DNA of 64,000 bases from Pseudomonas fluorescens (GCF_002022275.1 NZ_MSDF01000013.1:141232-205231); one strand, 5' to 3'. Positions 33,063 through 42,311 are shown, counted from the stretch's first letter. Notes: generated from the letters alone by a model not told the origin. Translations and numbers: made by a program.

Positions 33063-35570
33063 TTACTTACGGGGTTTGATCCGGGCGGTTGCTTCGGCAA
33101 CTAAAGGATCATCCGGCCAGTAATGCTTCGGATACCTTCCCTTCAAATCCTTCTTCACCTCGGCGTACGTACTGCGCCAGAAGTTCGCCAGGTCCTGCGT
33201 CACCTGCACCGGCCGCCGCGCCGGGGACAGCAGGTGCAGTTTCACCACCTGCCGCCCACCGGCAATGCGCGGCGTGTCCGCCAGCCCGAACAGCTCCTGC
33301 AAACGCACCGCCAGAATCGGCGGCTGCTCGCTGTAATCCAGCCGCACCGACGAGCCCGACGGCACTTTCACATGCTGCGGCGCCAGTTCATCCAGCCGCT
33401 GGGGCAAGGGCCACGGCAGCAGGTTATGCAGGAAGCTGGAGATATCTAGGTTGGAAAAATGGCTCAAGCGCGAGACTTTGCCCAGGTACGGCATCAACCA
33501 GTGTTCAAGGCTGGCGAGCAAGGCGCTGTCACTGAGGTCCGGCCATTCGCTGGTTTTGCCAGCGTCCAGCTGGCGCAGCAGCATGACGCGGGCTTGCCAT
33601 TGACGCAGCTCGGGCGTCCACGGCAGCAACTCCAAGCCTTTGCGCCGTACCAGGTTAACCAGCGCCTGGCTGCGCGCGGACTCGTCGAGGCCGGTCAGCG
33701 GTTCGCGGCTGAGCACCAGTTCGCCGACTTTGCGCTGGCGTTCAGCGCGCAACACACCTTCGCGCTCATCCCAATCCAACTGGTCAACGTTGCGCACTTG
33801 CTCAGCCAAGACGGTGTCGAACAGCGCCGGATCAAAGTCCGCCGCGAGGTAGATACGTTCTTCGCGCTGACCCTGACGGCTGCCAAGGTCGGCGATCACC
33901 AGCCAGGCTTGCTTCATCAGGCTGTCGGCTTCGGCGAACAGCGCGGCGCGGCCATTGGCCAGGCGGTATTCGGCACCACCGGAGCGGCGTTGCTGGGCGA
34001 CGCGGTCCGGGTAGGCCAGCGCCAGCAAGGCGCCGAGCCAGCGCGGGTGGTCGGGGTCGGCCACCGGTTGCGTCGCTTTGCCTCTTAGATAGCCGCGATA
34101 TTGCCGGGCGAGTTGCTTGGCGCGCTGCACGCCACCTTGAGTGCCGCGCGCGCGTTCTTCGCCGCTGAGCAGGGCCAGACGGCTGTGCAGATCCGCGCCG
34201 CCACCGCGCAAGATATCGCGCTCACCCAACAGCGCAGCGACGTCACACGCGGTGGTCGCCAGCCCCAAGTCCTGCCCGCGCAACAGCAAATGCGCGATAC
34301 GCGGGTGGGCCGGCAGCTCGGCCATCTTCTGGCCGTGGCCGGTCAGTTTGTCTTCATTCAATGCGCCGAGGCGCACCAGCAAATCCTGGGCCTGCGCGTA
34401 GGCGGCGGTGGGCGGTACGTCCAACCAGACCAATTGCGCAGGCGTGACGCCCCAACGCGACAGTTGCAAGGCCAGGCCGGCAAGATCAGCCGCGAGGATT
34501 TCCGCGCTGCCGTACGCGGCCAAACCTTCATGCTGGTCCTCGGACCACAGGCGATAACACACGCCCGGCTCCAGCCGCCCTGCCCGGCCGGCACGCTGGG
34601 TGGCGCTGGCGCGGGAGATGCGCTGGGTGTCGAGGCGGGTCATGCCGCTGCCGGGGTCGAAACGCGGCACCCGCGCCAGCCCGGCGTCGATCACCACGCG
34701 CACGCCGTTGATGGTCAGGCTGGTCTCGGCGATGTTGGTGGCCAGCACCACTTTGCGTTTGCCGATGGGGGCCGGGTCGATGGCGGCGCGCTGGGCGTTG
34801 AGGTCGAGTTCACCGTGCAACGGGCACAACAGCACATCAGGGCGATCACCCAGGGCGTCGGCCAGTTGCTGGTTAACCCGGCGAATCTCCGCCTGCCCCG
34901 GCAGAAACACCAGCACGCTGCCGGTTTCGTCGTGCAGGGCTTCGAGGATGGTTTGCACAACCCGTGGCTCGATAAATTCACCGGCCTGATACGGCCGCCC
35001 CCAGCGCATCTGCACCGGGAACATGCGCCCTTCGCTGCGCAAGATGGGCGCGTCGTTCAGCAGCCCGGACAGGCGTTCGCCTTCGAGGGTGGCCGACATC
35101 AGCAGGATTTTCAGCGGCTGCTCGTCGCGAAACAGGTCGCGACCATTAAGGCTCAGGGCCAGCGCGAGGTCGGCGTCGAGGCTGCGTTCGTGGAACTCGT
35201 CAAAGATCAGCAGGCCCACGCCGTCGAGCGCCGGGTCGTCCTGCAGGCGACGGGTGAGGATGCCTTCGGTGACCACTTCGATGCGCGTGTTGGGGCCGAC
35301 TTTGCTGTCGAGACGAATGCGATAGCCGACGGTTTCACCGACCTTTTCACCCAGCTCGCTGGCCAGCCGTTCAGCCGCGGCGCGGGCGGCGAGGCGACGA
35401 GGTTCGAGCATCAGGATGGTCTGCCCGGCCAGCCACGCTTCGTTCAACAGCGCGAGGGGCACACGGGTGGTTTTACCGGCGCCGGGCGGCGCTTCCAGCA
35501 CGGCTTCATGGCGAATCGCCAAGGCGTCACGCAGGGCGGGTAAAACATCATCAATCGGCAACGAATTCAT
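33063..35570 (-). CDS. hrpB: ATP-dependent helicase HrpB
   Basis: A DEAH-box RNA helicase of 835 residues, the normal size for HrpB. Motifs are EAPPGAGKTTRVPLALL (Walker A), LIFDEFHERSLD (DEFH variant of DEAH box), LLMSATLEGERL (motif III) and TNIAETSLTINGVRVV, then QRAGRAGRLEPG in the second RecA domain. The C-terminal HrpB-specific region contains TWTP-like stretches and the conserved ending. The frame reads on to 35756, but the ATG at 35570 begins MNSLPIDDVLPALRDAL, as in homologs. Role unclear; not the HrpB of type III secretion. Confidence 0.95.
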   Translation of the reverse strand: MNSLPIDDVLPALRDALAIRHEAVLEAPPGAGKTTRVPLALLNEAWLAGQTILMLEPRRLAARAAAERLASELGEKVGETVGYRIRLDSKVGPNTRIEVVTEGILTRRLQDDPALDGVGLLIFDEFHERSLDADLALALSLNGRDLFRDEQPLKILLMSATLEGERLSGLLNDAPILRSEGRMFPVQMRWGRPYQAGEFIEPRVVQTILEALHDETGSVLVFLPGQAEIRRVNQQLADALGDRPDVLLCPLHGELDLNAQRAAIDPAPIGKRKVVLATNIAETSLTINGVRVVIDAGLARVPRFDPGSGMTRLDTQRISRASATQRAGRAGRLEPGVCYRLWSEDQHEGLAAYGSAEILAADLAGLALQLSRWGVTPAQLVWLDVPPTAAYAQAQDLLVRLGALNEDKLTGHGQKMAELPAHPRIAHLLLRGQDLGLATTACDVAALLGERDILRGGGADLHSRLALLSGEERARGTQGGVQRAKQLARQYRGYLRGKATQPVADPDHPRWLGALLALAYPDRVAQQRRSGGAEYRLANGRAALFAEADSLMKQAWLVIADLGSRQGQREERIYLAADFDPALFDTVLAEQVRNVDQLDWDEREGVLRAERQRKVGELVLSREPLTGLDESARSQALVNLVRRKGLELLPWTPELRQWQARVMLLRQLDAGKTSEWPDLSDSALLASLEHWLMPYLGKVSRLSHFSNLDISSFLHNLLPWPLPQRLDELAPQHVKVPSGSSVRLDYSEQPPILAVRLQELFGLADTPRIAGGRQVVKLHLLSPARRPVQVTQDLANFWRSTYAEVKKDLKGRYPKHYWPDDPLVAEATARIKPRK

Positions 35571-35668
35571 ACTGGCTCCAAAGCAGAGCGGCGAGTATAA
35601 CGGCGAACGGCCGGATGCCGGTGGCGGTCTCAAACACACCACCCGATTGACTTGGCAACACGATCTAC

Positions 35669-35757
35669 TGTGGGAGCTGGCTTGCCTGCGATAGCGGTGG
35701 GCCAGCCAGCCAATGGGGCACTGATGTACCGCTATCGCAGGCAAGCCAGCTCCCACA
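35669..35757. repeat. REP pair
   Basis: TGTGGGAGCTGGCTTGCCTG and its complement, with CGATAGCGGT/ACCGCTATCG continuing the stem and a loop of about 25 bases. It lies in the gap between the divergent hrpB and lipoprotein genes. Confidence 0.88.
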
Positions 35758-35821
35758 TTAGAGCGGCGGCGCTCGATAGATCTGGCTTATAGTCTCGTAA
35801 TAATCGTTCAGGAGAGTCTTC

Positions 35822-36241
35822 ATGCGTATCGCTTCCCGTGTCATCGGCGGTGTCCTCGCCGTCACCCTGCTGAGCCAATTGACGGCCTGCGGTTCGATTT
35901 TCTACCCCGACCGCCGTGGCCAGATCGACGGCAAGATCGACCCGACCATTGCCGTGCTCGACGCCGTGGGCCTGCTGTTTTATGTGATCCCGGGCCTGAT
36001 CGCCTTTGGCGTCGACTTCGCCACTGGCGCCATCTACTTCGAGCCGGGCAAAACCGCTCAAGTCGCCCCCGAGAAACTCCACGAAGCCATCGGCGCCGAC
36101 GGCAAGGTCGACACCGCCAAGCTGCAAAGCATCATCCAGAAAGAAACCGGCCGCACCTTGCCGCTGGACGACCCGCGCATGATCCAGTTCAAGGGCAGCG
36201 TGCAACAGCTTGCGTCCCTGGGCCTGCAACCCGCTGCTTAA
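35822..36241 (+). CDS. Predicted lipoprotein (YidQ-like)
   Basis: A 139-residue lipoprotein with signal GGVLAVTLLSQLTACGS, the acylated Cys being residue 23. A hydrophobic stretch (LDAVGLLFYVIPGLIAFGVDF, about 46-66) is characteristic of the short YceK/YidQ-type lipoproteins and could be a second membrane-interacting part. Some databases name homologs polyribonucleotide nucleotidyltransferase, which is not supported here. It starts 13 bases after the clear AGGAGAG near 35810 and ends nine bases before the fieF start, so it is likely co-transcribed. Confidence 0.85.
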   Translation: MRIASRVIGGVLAVTLLSQLTACGSIFYPDRRGQIDGKIDPTIAVLDAVGLLFYVIPGLIAFGVDFATGAIYFEPGKTAQVAPEKLHEAIGADGKVDTAKLQSIIQKETGRTLPLDDPRMIQFKGSVQQLASLGLQPAA

Positions 36242-36250
36242 GGACCGCCT

Positions 36251-37144
36251 ATGACCAGCAGTCCCGAACACGCCAGGCTCCTGCGCCTGGCCACACGCGC
36301 GTCAGTGGGTGTGGCCTGCGTGCTGATTGTCACCAAGGCCATCGCGTGGTGGTTCAGCAGCTCGGTGAGCATGCTTGCCGGGTTGACCGACTCGCTACTT
36401 GATGGCGTGACTTCGCTGCTGAATTTGCTGGCGGTGCATTACGCGCTGCGCCCGGCCGATGACGATCACCGTTATGGGCATGGCAAAGCGGAATCGCTGT
36501 CGGGCATGGCCCAGGCGCTGTTTATCGCAGGCAGTGCGGTGCTGATCGCGTTTCAGGCGTACCAGCGCTTGCAACACCCGGAACCGGTGGGCGCGCCGTG
36601 GCTGAGCATCGGCGTGATTGTATTTTCGCTGGTGCTGACGGTCGCGCTGTTGATGCTGCAACATCGAGTAATCCGCGAAACCGGCTCCAACGCGGTGCGC
36701 GCGGACTCGCTGCATTACCGCTCGGACTTGATGCTCAACGGCAGCATTCTGGTGGCGCTGGTGCTGGCGGGCTTCGGCTATCACCAAGTGGACGCCTGGT
36801 TTGGCCTTGGCATTGCCGCCTACATTTTGTGGAGCGCGATCCAGATCGCCCGGGAAAGCTTCGCGGTGCTGATGGATGAGGAACTGCCACCGGACGTCAG
36901 CCAGCACATGCTGGAATTGGCGCGCGGAGTGCCGGGGGTGTTGGGCGCGCATGATTTGCGCACGCGTATTTCCGGCAGCCATTGGTTCGTGCAGTTGCAC
37001 CTGGAATTGCCGGGGGAGTTGACGCTGTCAGTCGCCCACGGCATCAGCGATCAGGCTGCCGACGCCATCCATCAGGCCTACCCACGCGCCGAAGTGCTGG
37101 TGCACGCCGACCCGCGGGAAGTGGTCACGGGCAACAAAGCCTAG
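36251..37144 (+). CDS. fieF: Cation diffusion facilitator FieF (zinc/iron efflux)
   Basis: A 297-residue inner-membrane antiporter of the CDF family, exporting Zn2+, Fe2+ or Cd2+. Metal-site residues are in TDSLLDGVTSLLNLL (site A, DxxxD) and in the loop DDDHRYGHGKAESLSGMAQA; HADPRE near the C-terminus lies in the cytoplasmic metal-binding domain. The order of six membrane helices followed by about 85 cytoplasmic residues matches FieF. No metal-responsive operator is evident upstream, and the partner lipoprotein has no known metal role. Confidence 0.92.
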   Translation: MTSSPEHARLLRLATRASVGVACVLIVTKAIAWWFSSSVSMLAGLTDSLLDGVTSLLNLLAVHYALRPADDDHRYGHGKAESLSGMAQALFIAGSAVLIAFQAYQRLQHPEPVGAPWLSIGVIVFSLVLTVALLMLQHRVIRETGSNAVRADSLHYRSDLMLNGSILVALVLAGFGYHQVDAWFGLGIAAYILWSAIQIARESFAVLMDEELPPDVSQHMLELARGVPGVLGAHDLRTRISGSHWFVQLHLELPGELTLSVAHGISDQAADAIHQAYPRAEVLVHADPREVVTGNKA

Positions 37145-37146
37145 TA

Positions 37147-38175
37147 CTACTGCACCTGATACCCGCGACTGCTCAAGCAGTTGCCCTGGGCCTGACGGTA
37201 GGTTTGCACTACCGCAGGGTCCGGGGCGTAGGTGACGGTGCGGGGGTCGAAACCACTTTGTTGCACTGCCCAGCGATAACAATCGTAGCCGTCCTGTTGC
37301 ACCTGGGCCGGTGACTGGCCGTTGGCGGGATAGGCCGTCACGTCATAACCGTTGCCCTGCGGCGCCGGGGCTGGCGCTTCCGTCGGCGGTTGCACGACCA
37401 CGTACTGCTGGGAGGTGCTTTCGTAGGTGTAATAAGCGCCGGCTGCGACGAAGAACAGCGCACTGCCCACCCACACTTCCCGCGCGTAGTCCGGCAGATA
37501 TTGCACGCGAATGCCGTACGGCGGCGTTACCACGACATAACGCGGGCCCTGCGGGCGATACCAGTAGCCACCGGAGAAGAAGTAATCCTGGCCACGGTAG
37601 GGCACGCGGTAATTACGGTCGGGGAAGCGGTCGACGATATACCCGGGGCGATGCTGCGGGCCTGGGCCCCAGCCATTGCCATGCCCATCGGGGCGGCCTG
37701 GCCAGCGGTTGTCGTTGGGGTGGCCATTATTGAAGCCGCCACCCGGGCGCGGGCCGGGGCCGTTACCGGCTTGCCAATGCGGGTTGTCGTCGTTGCGGCG
37801 CGGGATGTCACGGTAATAGCCCTGACGCGGCTCCTGGGTTTGGCGAACGGTGTCCGGGCGCCCCTGGATCGGCAGGTTATTGGCAGGCTGCTGTGGCGCA
37901 GGGCGAGGCTGCCCGTCACCCTGAGGGCGGCCTTGCCACTGCCCACGACCTTGCTGTTCGGCACGCTCGAAGTGCTGATTCTGCGGGCGTGGCTGATTGT
38001 TTTCAGGGCGCGGCTGGTTATTTTGCGGGCGCGGCTGCTCGTTGCCTTGCCGCCCGCCTTCAGGCCCTCGTTCATGCTGACCGCCGTTCTCGGAGCGCGG
38101 GTCGTCGGCCATCACTTGCGTGCCGACGCTGATCATCAGCAAACCTACACCTGCCATACGCCAGATGCGCTTCAT
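37147..38175 (-). CDS. DUF6515-family exported protein with Asn/Pro/Gln/Arg repeats
   Basis: A 342-residue exported protein. The signal peptide spans about 1-23 (WRMAGVGLLMISVGTQVMA). Then come short repeats rich in Pro/Gln/Asn/Arg (QNNQPRPENNQPRPQN, 45-75) and a Gly/Pro/Asn region to about 165. The folded domain (about 180-260) starts VDRFPDRNYRVPYRGQDY and contains a hydrophobic segment VWVGSALFFVAAGAYYTY. The C-terminal about 45 residues hold two Cys (QDGYDCYRW, GNCLSSRGY) and are a conserved tail. The start at 38175 is favoured over 38187 because GAGG lies six bases upstream. Function unknown. Confidence 0.85.
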   Translation of the reverse strand: MKRIWRMAGVGLLMISVGTQVMADDPRSENGGQHERGPEGGRQGNEQPRPQNNQPRPENNQPRPQNQHFERAEQQGRGQWQGRPQGDGQPRPAPQQPANNLPIQGRPDTVRQTQEPRQGYYRDIPRRNDDNPHWQAGNGPGPRPGGGFNNGHPNDNRWPGRPDGHGNGWGPGPQHRPGYIVDRFPDRNYRVPYRGQDYFFSGGYWYRPQGPRYVVVTPPYGIRVQYLPDYAREVWVGSALFFVAAGAYYTYESTSQQYVVVQPPTEAPAPAPQGNGYDVTAYPANGQSPAQVQQDGYDCYRWAVQQSGFDPRTVTYAPDPAVVQTYRQAQGNCLSSRGYQVQ

Positions 38176-38290
38176 GCTATTCCTCACTGCGGGTTTGGGC
38201 CTGGAATGTCCGGCCTCACAGTATGAGACTGGAAAAGCCTCACCCGGTTCTGAGACAGGTTATCAGTCACGAGAACAATTTTCTGAAGAC

Positions 38291-38323
38291 AAAGAAAAAG
38301 GGGCGACCCGTCGGCCACCCCTT
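38291..38323 (-). terminator. Intrinsic terminator on the minus strand
   Basis: Read on the minus strand: AAGGGG, a four-base bulge, CGAC, a two-base loop, GTCG, CCCCTT, followed by TTTTTCTTT. This is a GC-rich stem with U-tract, a textbook rho-independent terminator. No annotated minus-strand gene lies immediately to its right, so it must end an unannotated transcript, or attenuate the DUF6515 gene that starts 116 bases downstream. Confidence 0.75.
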
Positions 38324-38475
38324 GAGAATTTTGTCCGTGCTCAACGCTTTTGACGTTGGCTCACCTCACGCCGTCTTGTGGACAGTGTGCAGCCTGGAGG
38401 CCGGCTCAACCCTGCTGGGGCGGCGGCCGCAGCAGGCCTGATTGGGCGAGCTGCAGTGGACTGTTTGTCCAGGCG
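38291..38475 (-). ncRNA. Candidate structured small RNA or leader RNA
   Basis: The minus strand holds three consecutive hairpins: TGGAC/GTCCA with an AAACA loop (38457-38471), CCTGCTG/CAGCAGG with perfect 7-bp arms (38411-38436), and the terminator at 38291-38323. The region lies in a 433-base gap between the divergent DUF6515 and Lrp genes. It may be a trans-acting sRNA of about 200 bases, or a long 5' leader of DUF6515 with a terminator in it. The upstream end is not defined: no good -10/-35 pair was found. Confidence 0.45.
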
Positions 38476-38608
38476 GTGATTCTGTTAATAAAGATACCCG
38501 CAGGCGCCCGACAGATGATTGCGAAGATTGCGTCAATAAACAGTGCTTGCGCAATTTTTAACCCTTCATGGATAATTCACCGCAATAGTTACGACAAAGG
38601 CCAACCCA

Positions 38609-39088
38609 ATGAGCAAGCTTGACCGATACGACTTGAGTATTTTGGCGGAATTGCAGCGCGATGCGAGGATCTCCAACCAGGAGCTGGCCGAGCGGATCGG
38701 CCTGTCGCCGTCGCCCTGCTCGCGCCGGGTCAAGCAGTTGGAAGACGATGGCTACATCGCGCGTCAGGTTGCCTTGCTTGATCGCAAGATGCTCGGGTTG
38801 AGCCTGACGGCCTACGTGCTGATCGGCATGGACCGGCATACACCGGAGCGTTTCGAGAACTTTGAAGCCGCCATCCGTACCCTGCCCCAGGTGCTGGAGT
38901 GCAGTTTGGTCACCGGGATGGACGCGGACTATCAGCTGAAAGTGGTGGTGCCGGACATGGACCACTACCAGAAACTGCTGCTGGGGCATTTGACCCGCAT
39001 TGAAGGCGTGACCAGTGTGCGCTCGAGTTTCGTGCTGAACCAGGTGCTCAACAGCACCGAGTTGCCGTTGACGCACTTGCGCACCTGA
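38609..39088 (+). CDS. Lrp/AsnC-family regulator
   Basis: A 159-residue regulator distinct from the one at 27498. The N-terminal helix-turn-helix is LDRYDLSILAELQRDARISN then LAERIGLSPSPCSRRVKQLE (about 3-45), and the RAM ligand domain follows (about 65-150), with SLVTGMDADYQLKVV (about 108-122). Upstream lies an AT-rich region with GCGCAA/TTGCG repeats (38530-38555) that might be its own operator. Neighbouring genes do not reveal the regulon, so its amino-acid ligand is unknown. Confidence 0.92.
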   Translation: MSKLDRYDLSILAELQRDARISNQELAERIGLSPSPCSRRVKQLEDDGYIARQVALLDRKMLGLSLTAYVLIGMDRHTPERFENFEAAIRTLPQVLECSLVTGMDADYQLKVVVPDMDHYQKLLLGHLTRIEGVTSVRSSFVLNQVLNSTELPLTHLRT

Positions 39089-39140
39089 CTGGCCGACCAA
39101 ACGTAGAAGCGCGCACGGCGGCGATGTTTTTATGCAGGGC

Positions 39141-39407
39141 CTACGTATGCCCGCCTACCTGCAAAATGGTCACCGTACGGGTAGCCGTATCCACCAGGAA
39201 GGTCGCGCGTTCGGAACCGGATAGACGAATTTGATACTGATCCGAGGTGCCTAACCTTTTGTAATCGGCGCTGCCGAGCATTTGAGCCGCGTCTCTTGGG
39301 TGGATACCCAAGTTATGAATCGCATTCTGGAAGGTGTCAAAGTTGTTCTGTGCCGCGCGGGGAAGATGGGCGGTAAACGACGCGGTGACTTTATTCAGGT
39401 GCCACAT
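39141..39407 (-). CDS. Small protein resembling a ParE/RelE toxin C-terminus, orphan
   Basis: An 88-residue hypothetical protein. A strong AGGAG ribosome site lies nine bases before the ATG at 39407, supporting a real gene. The C-terminal strand pattern YQIRLSGSERATFLVDTATR then VTILQVGGHT looks like the beta-sheet end of RelE/ParE toxins (R.. ..Y.I..D.....V.IL.VG.H). No antitoxin gene is recognised next to it: the neighbours are an Lrp regulator and DUF2788. It may be a solitary remnant or regulator. The family call is tentative. Confidence 0.6.
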   Translation of the reverse strand: MWHLNKVTASFTAHLPRAAQNNFDTFQNAIHNLGIHPRDAAQMLGSADYKRLGTSDQYQIRLSGSERATFLVDTATRTVTILQVGGHT

Positions 39408-39734
39408 TGGGTTGTGCTCCTATGGCGTGCCTTGCATCCAACGAACATTGAAGTTGACGCGGCTTTTCAATGGGCCGACTCAATAGCGCTCAATGCTGCG
39501 CACGGCACTGTTTTGATGACTTCAATAAAACAGGGCCACAGGCTTTTTTATTCCACGACTTTCACAATTTTACTGCAGCGTCTTTCCACACCCGTGCTGA
39601 ATGCCGACCAGAGGCGGTGATCCCAACGTTTGCGGAGTGCGTCCAGGGCGTCGCGTGCGACTGACCGACGCAGGTCAATTCCAGGTCGATGACACTGCCT
39701 TATACTCGCCGTCTCCTCCGCCGGAAAAGAACCC
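39408..39734. other. Gene-free stretch, nothing supported
   Basis: This 327-base gap between the small orphan gene and DUF2788 contains no repeat or hairpin of note. Short open frames on both strands lack ribosome sites and have no recognisable product. The promoter of the DUF2788 gene must lie in its last 100 bases. Confidence 0.5.
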
Positions 39735-39953
39735 ATGAACAACATCGACCCCGCCGTTTTTGAAGAATGGATGATGACCGGCCTCGTCACCATTCTGATC
39801 ATTTTCATGGGCTTTATCGTCTGGGACCTGGCGAAGAAATCCAAGGCCGGGCGCTTTGGCTCGTTCATCCTGTTTTTCGTGCTGGGGCTGGGCGTGGCCG
39901 CGTTCATCATCAAGAGCGTGGTGATCGGCCTGATCGAGTCCGGCGCTTTATAA
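39735..39953 (+). CDS. DUF2788 small membrane protein
   Basis: A 72-residue protein with two membrane helices (about 14-31 and 44-66) linked by a short basic loop [14 protein letters not shown]. The length and the ending [11 protein letters not shown] match DUF2788, widely conserved in gammaproteobacteria without known function. It overlaps the convergent rluE gene by six bases (39948-39953), so the two mRNAs are complementary at their ends. Confidence 0.9.
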   Translation: MNNIDPAVFEEWMMTGLVTILIIFMGFIVWDLAKKSKAGRFGSFILFFVLGLGVAAFIIKSVVIGLIESGAL

Positions 39954-40583
39954 CCGCGCCGGTACTTCCTTCCATTGGCCCTGGTCCAGGCCGTCGATTG
40001 ACCACTCGCCAATGCGCACGCGTACCAGGCGCAAGGTCGGCAAGCCCACCGCCGCCGTCATGCGCCGCACCTGACGGTTACGCCCTTCACGAATCACCAG
40101 CTCCAGCCAATGGGTCGGCACGCTCTTGCGAAACCGCACGGGCGGGTTGCGCGGCCACAGCTCAGGCTCATCCAACTGCCGCGCTTCGGCGGGCAAAGTC
40201 ATGCCGTCGTTCAGTTCGACCCCCTCACGCAAACGTTGCAGCTGCTCTTCGGTCGGTTCGCCTTCGACTTGCACCCAATACGTTTTCGCCAGCTTGTGCT
40301 TGGGGTCGGCAATACGCGCTTGCAACTGGCCATCGTTGGTCAGCAACAACAGACCTTCGCTGTCACGGTCCAGACGGCCCGCCGGGTAGATGCCGGGGAT
40401 GTCGATAAAATCCTTGAGGGTCGCGCGGCCGCCTTCGTCGCTGAACTGGGTCAGCACGTCGAAGGGTTTGTTGAACAGCACCAGCTTCGGCTCGGCCGGC
40501 GGTGCCTTGGCGACACGACGGGCGGCGGACTGTGGAGGTTTCACGCCAGGGCGGCGCGAATCGGGACGGGTGGGACGGGACAT
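39948..40583 (-). CDS. rluE: 23S rRNA pseudouridine(2457) synthase RluE
   Basis: A 211-residue RsuA-family pseudouridine synthase, modifying 23S rRNA near position 2457. The N-terminal leader (about 1-30) is basic and not conserved. [15 protein letters not shown] starts the core, and the catalytic aspartate is in [36 protein letters not shown] closes the site. There is no S4 domain, which fits RluE rather than RsuA or RluB. It converges with DUF2788. Confidence 0.93.
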   Translation of the reverse strand: MSRPTRPDSRRPGVKPPQSAARRVAKAPPAEPKLVLFNKPFDVLTQFSDEGGRATLKDFIDIPGIYPAGRLDRDSEGLLLLTNDGQLQARIADPKHKLAKTYWVQVEGEPTEEQLQRLREGVELNDGMTLPAEARQLDEPELWPRNPPVRFRKSVPTHWLELVIREGRNRQVRRMTAAVGLPTLRLVRVRIGEWSIDGLDQGQWKEVPARL

Positions 40584-40653
40584 GGCAAAGGCAATCTAAC
40601 GGTCAGGACCGACAATGCTAGTGGCCTGACCGTTAAATGACCATCCCAACCGC

Positions 40654-42126
40654 TTAGCGGAACGGCGGCTCGTCGAAGCTGCGCAGTTTGCGCGAGTGCA
40701 GCGAGTTGAGTTCAGTGCGCAACAAATCCACTGCTTCGATGCCGATCTTCAAGTGTTGGCTGACCGCGCGCTCATAGAACGCGTTGGCCGAACCCGGCAG
40801 CTTGATTTCGCTGTGCAGCGGTTTGTCCGACACACACAACAAGGTGCCGTAAGGCACGCGCAGACGATAACCCTGGGCGGCGATGGTGCCGCTTTCCATG
40901 TCCACGGCCACGGCGCGAGACAGGTTGATCAGCGGCCGTTCCTGGGCCCAACGCAGTTCCCAGTTGCGGTCGTCGTAGGTCAGCACGGTGCCGGTGCGCA
41001 GGCGTTTTTTCAGCTCTTCGCCTTTTTCGCCAGTGACGTTGGCCGCCGCTTGCTGCAAGGCCATCTGCACTTCGGCCAGGGCCGGGATCGGAATGTTCGG
41101 CGGTACCACGCGGTCGAGAATCCCGTCGCGGCGCATGTAGGCGTGGGCCAGTACGTAGTCGCCGATGGTCTGGGATTGGCGCAGGCCGCCACAGTGGCCG
41201 ATCATCAGCCAGCAATGCGGGCGCAATACGGCCAGGTGGTCGGTGATGTTCTTGGCGTTGGACGGGCCGACGCCGATGTTCACCAGGGTCACACCGTGGC
41301 CATCGGAGGCCTGCAAGTGGTAGGCCGGCATTTGGTAACGGTGCCACACCACGCCTGCCGCAATCGCAGAAGCCTCGCCGTGATCCATGCTCTTGTCGAT
41401 GACCACGTTGCCCGGCAACACCATGCGGATAAACCGTGGGTCGCTGCGCAGTTGCTCCAGGCCATGCACGATGAACTGGTCAACGTAGCGGTGGTAGTTG
41501 GTCAGCAGAATCCACGGCTGCACATGGCGCCAGTCGCTGCCGGTGTAGTGCACCAGGCGACGCAGGGAAAAGTCCACGCGGGCGGCATCGAACAGCGCCA
41601 GCGGCAGCGGGTCGGTGTTTTCCCAGTCGTAAAGGCCGTCGGCAATGCCATCGGTGGCGGCCGACAGGTCGGTGCTTGGGAACACGCGGGCCAGGGTCGC
41701 GGCGGTCACGCCGGAGCCGGCCAGTTCGTCGCCCTGCTCCACCACGTACGGGTACGGAATGTTTTGCTGGCTGACACCCACTTCCACCGTCACGGTGAAG
41801 TCGTGCATCAGTGGCACCAATTGCTCCAGCAAATACTTACGGAACGCGGCGGGATGGGTGACGGTGACGCTGTAGGTCCCCGGCAACTGCACCTTGGCGT
41901 AGGCGCGGGTGGTCTGTGGGACTTCGCCCTGAACCAGGTAAGTCAGGCGCAGTTCCGGGTAGCGAAACATCGCGCGCTGTGCGGCGTCAGGCTCGACGCG
42001 GTCTTTGAGGTATTGCTTGAGGGCTTGATTGAGTGCGCCAGTGGCACGCTCATGCAGAGCCGCCAGCCGATCCACGGCTTCTTCGGCGGTTTTGACGACA
42101 ACAAAAGCTTCGGTCACGGTAAGCAT
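40654..42126 (-). CDS. amn: AMP nucleosidase
   Basis: Hydrolyses AMP to adenine and ribose 5-phosphate, controlling adenylate pools. The 490-residue length equals that of bacterial Amn, with an N-terminal AMP-specific domain (about 1-180) and a C-terminal phosphorylase-type domain (about 190-490). In the latter, HGVTLVNIGVGPSNAKNITD, MIGHCGGLRQSQ and VAVDMESGTIAAQGYR are nucleotide-binding signatures. The upstream region contains a REP element. Given the NCS2 permease and trmA far upstream, no operon with purine genes is present. Confidence 0.96.
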   Translation of the reverse strand: MLTVTEAFVVVKTAEEAVDRLAALHERATGALNQALKQYLKDRVEPDAAQRAMFRYPELRLTYLVQGEVPQTTRAYAKVQLPGTYSVTVTHPAAFRKYLLEQLVPLMHDFTVTVEVGVSQQNIPYPYVVEQGDELAGSGVTAATLARVFPSTDLSAATDGIADGLYDWENTDPLPLALFDAARVDFSLRRLVHYTGSDWRHVQPWILLTNYHRYVDQFIVHGLEQLRSDPRFIRMVLPGNVVIDKSMDHGEASAIAAGVVWHRYQMPAYHLQASDGHGVTLVNIGVGPSNAKNITDHLAVLRPHCWLMIGHCGGLRQSQTIGDYVLAHAYMRRDGILDRVVPPNIPIPALAEVQMALQQAAANVTGEKGEELKKRLRTGTVLTYDDRNWELRWAQERPLINLSRAVAVDMESGTIAAQGYRLRVPYGTLLCVSDKPLHSEIKLPGSANAFYERAVSQHLKIGIEAVDLLRTELNSLHSRKLRSFDEPPFR

Positions 42127-42206
42127 CCTGTGTTCTGACGTGCAGGCCTTTATCTTGCCTGTATCCCGGGCTCACTGAAACACCGGGTTTGGAATGCAGT
42201 AAATAA

Positions 42207-42295
42207 TGTGGGAGCTGGCTTGCCTGCGATAGCGGTGGGTCAATCAGCAATAATGTGACTGATGGACCGCTATCGCAGGCAAGCCAGCTCCCACA
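42207..42295. repeat. REP pair
   Basis: TGTGGGAGCTGGCTTGCCTG and its complement with an AGCGGT/ACCGCT extension and a loop of about 30 bases. It lies between the amn start and the stop of the acyl-CoA dehydrogenase gene. Confidence 0.88.
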
Positions 42296-42311
42296 GTTTG
42301 ACTGTATTTAT

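Noticed and set aside
33063..35570. HrpB as part of a type III secretion locus with the HrpK gene
   Set aside because: This HrpB is the DEAH-box helicase with DEFH, SAT and QRAGRAGR motifs; the name is shared by coincidence with the Ralstonia/Xanthomonas regulator or export protein.
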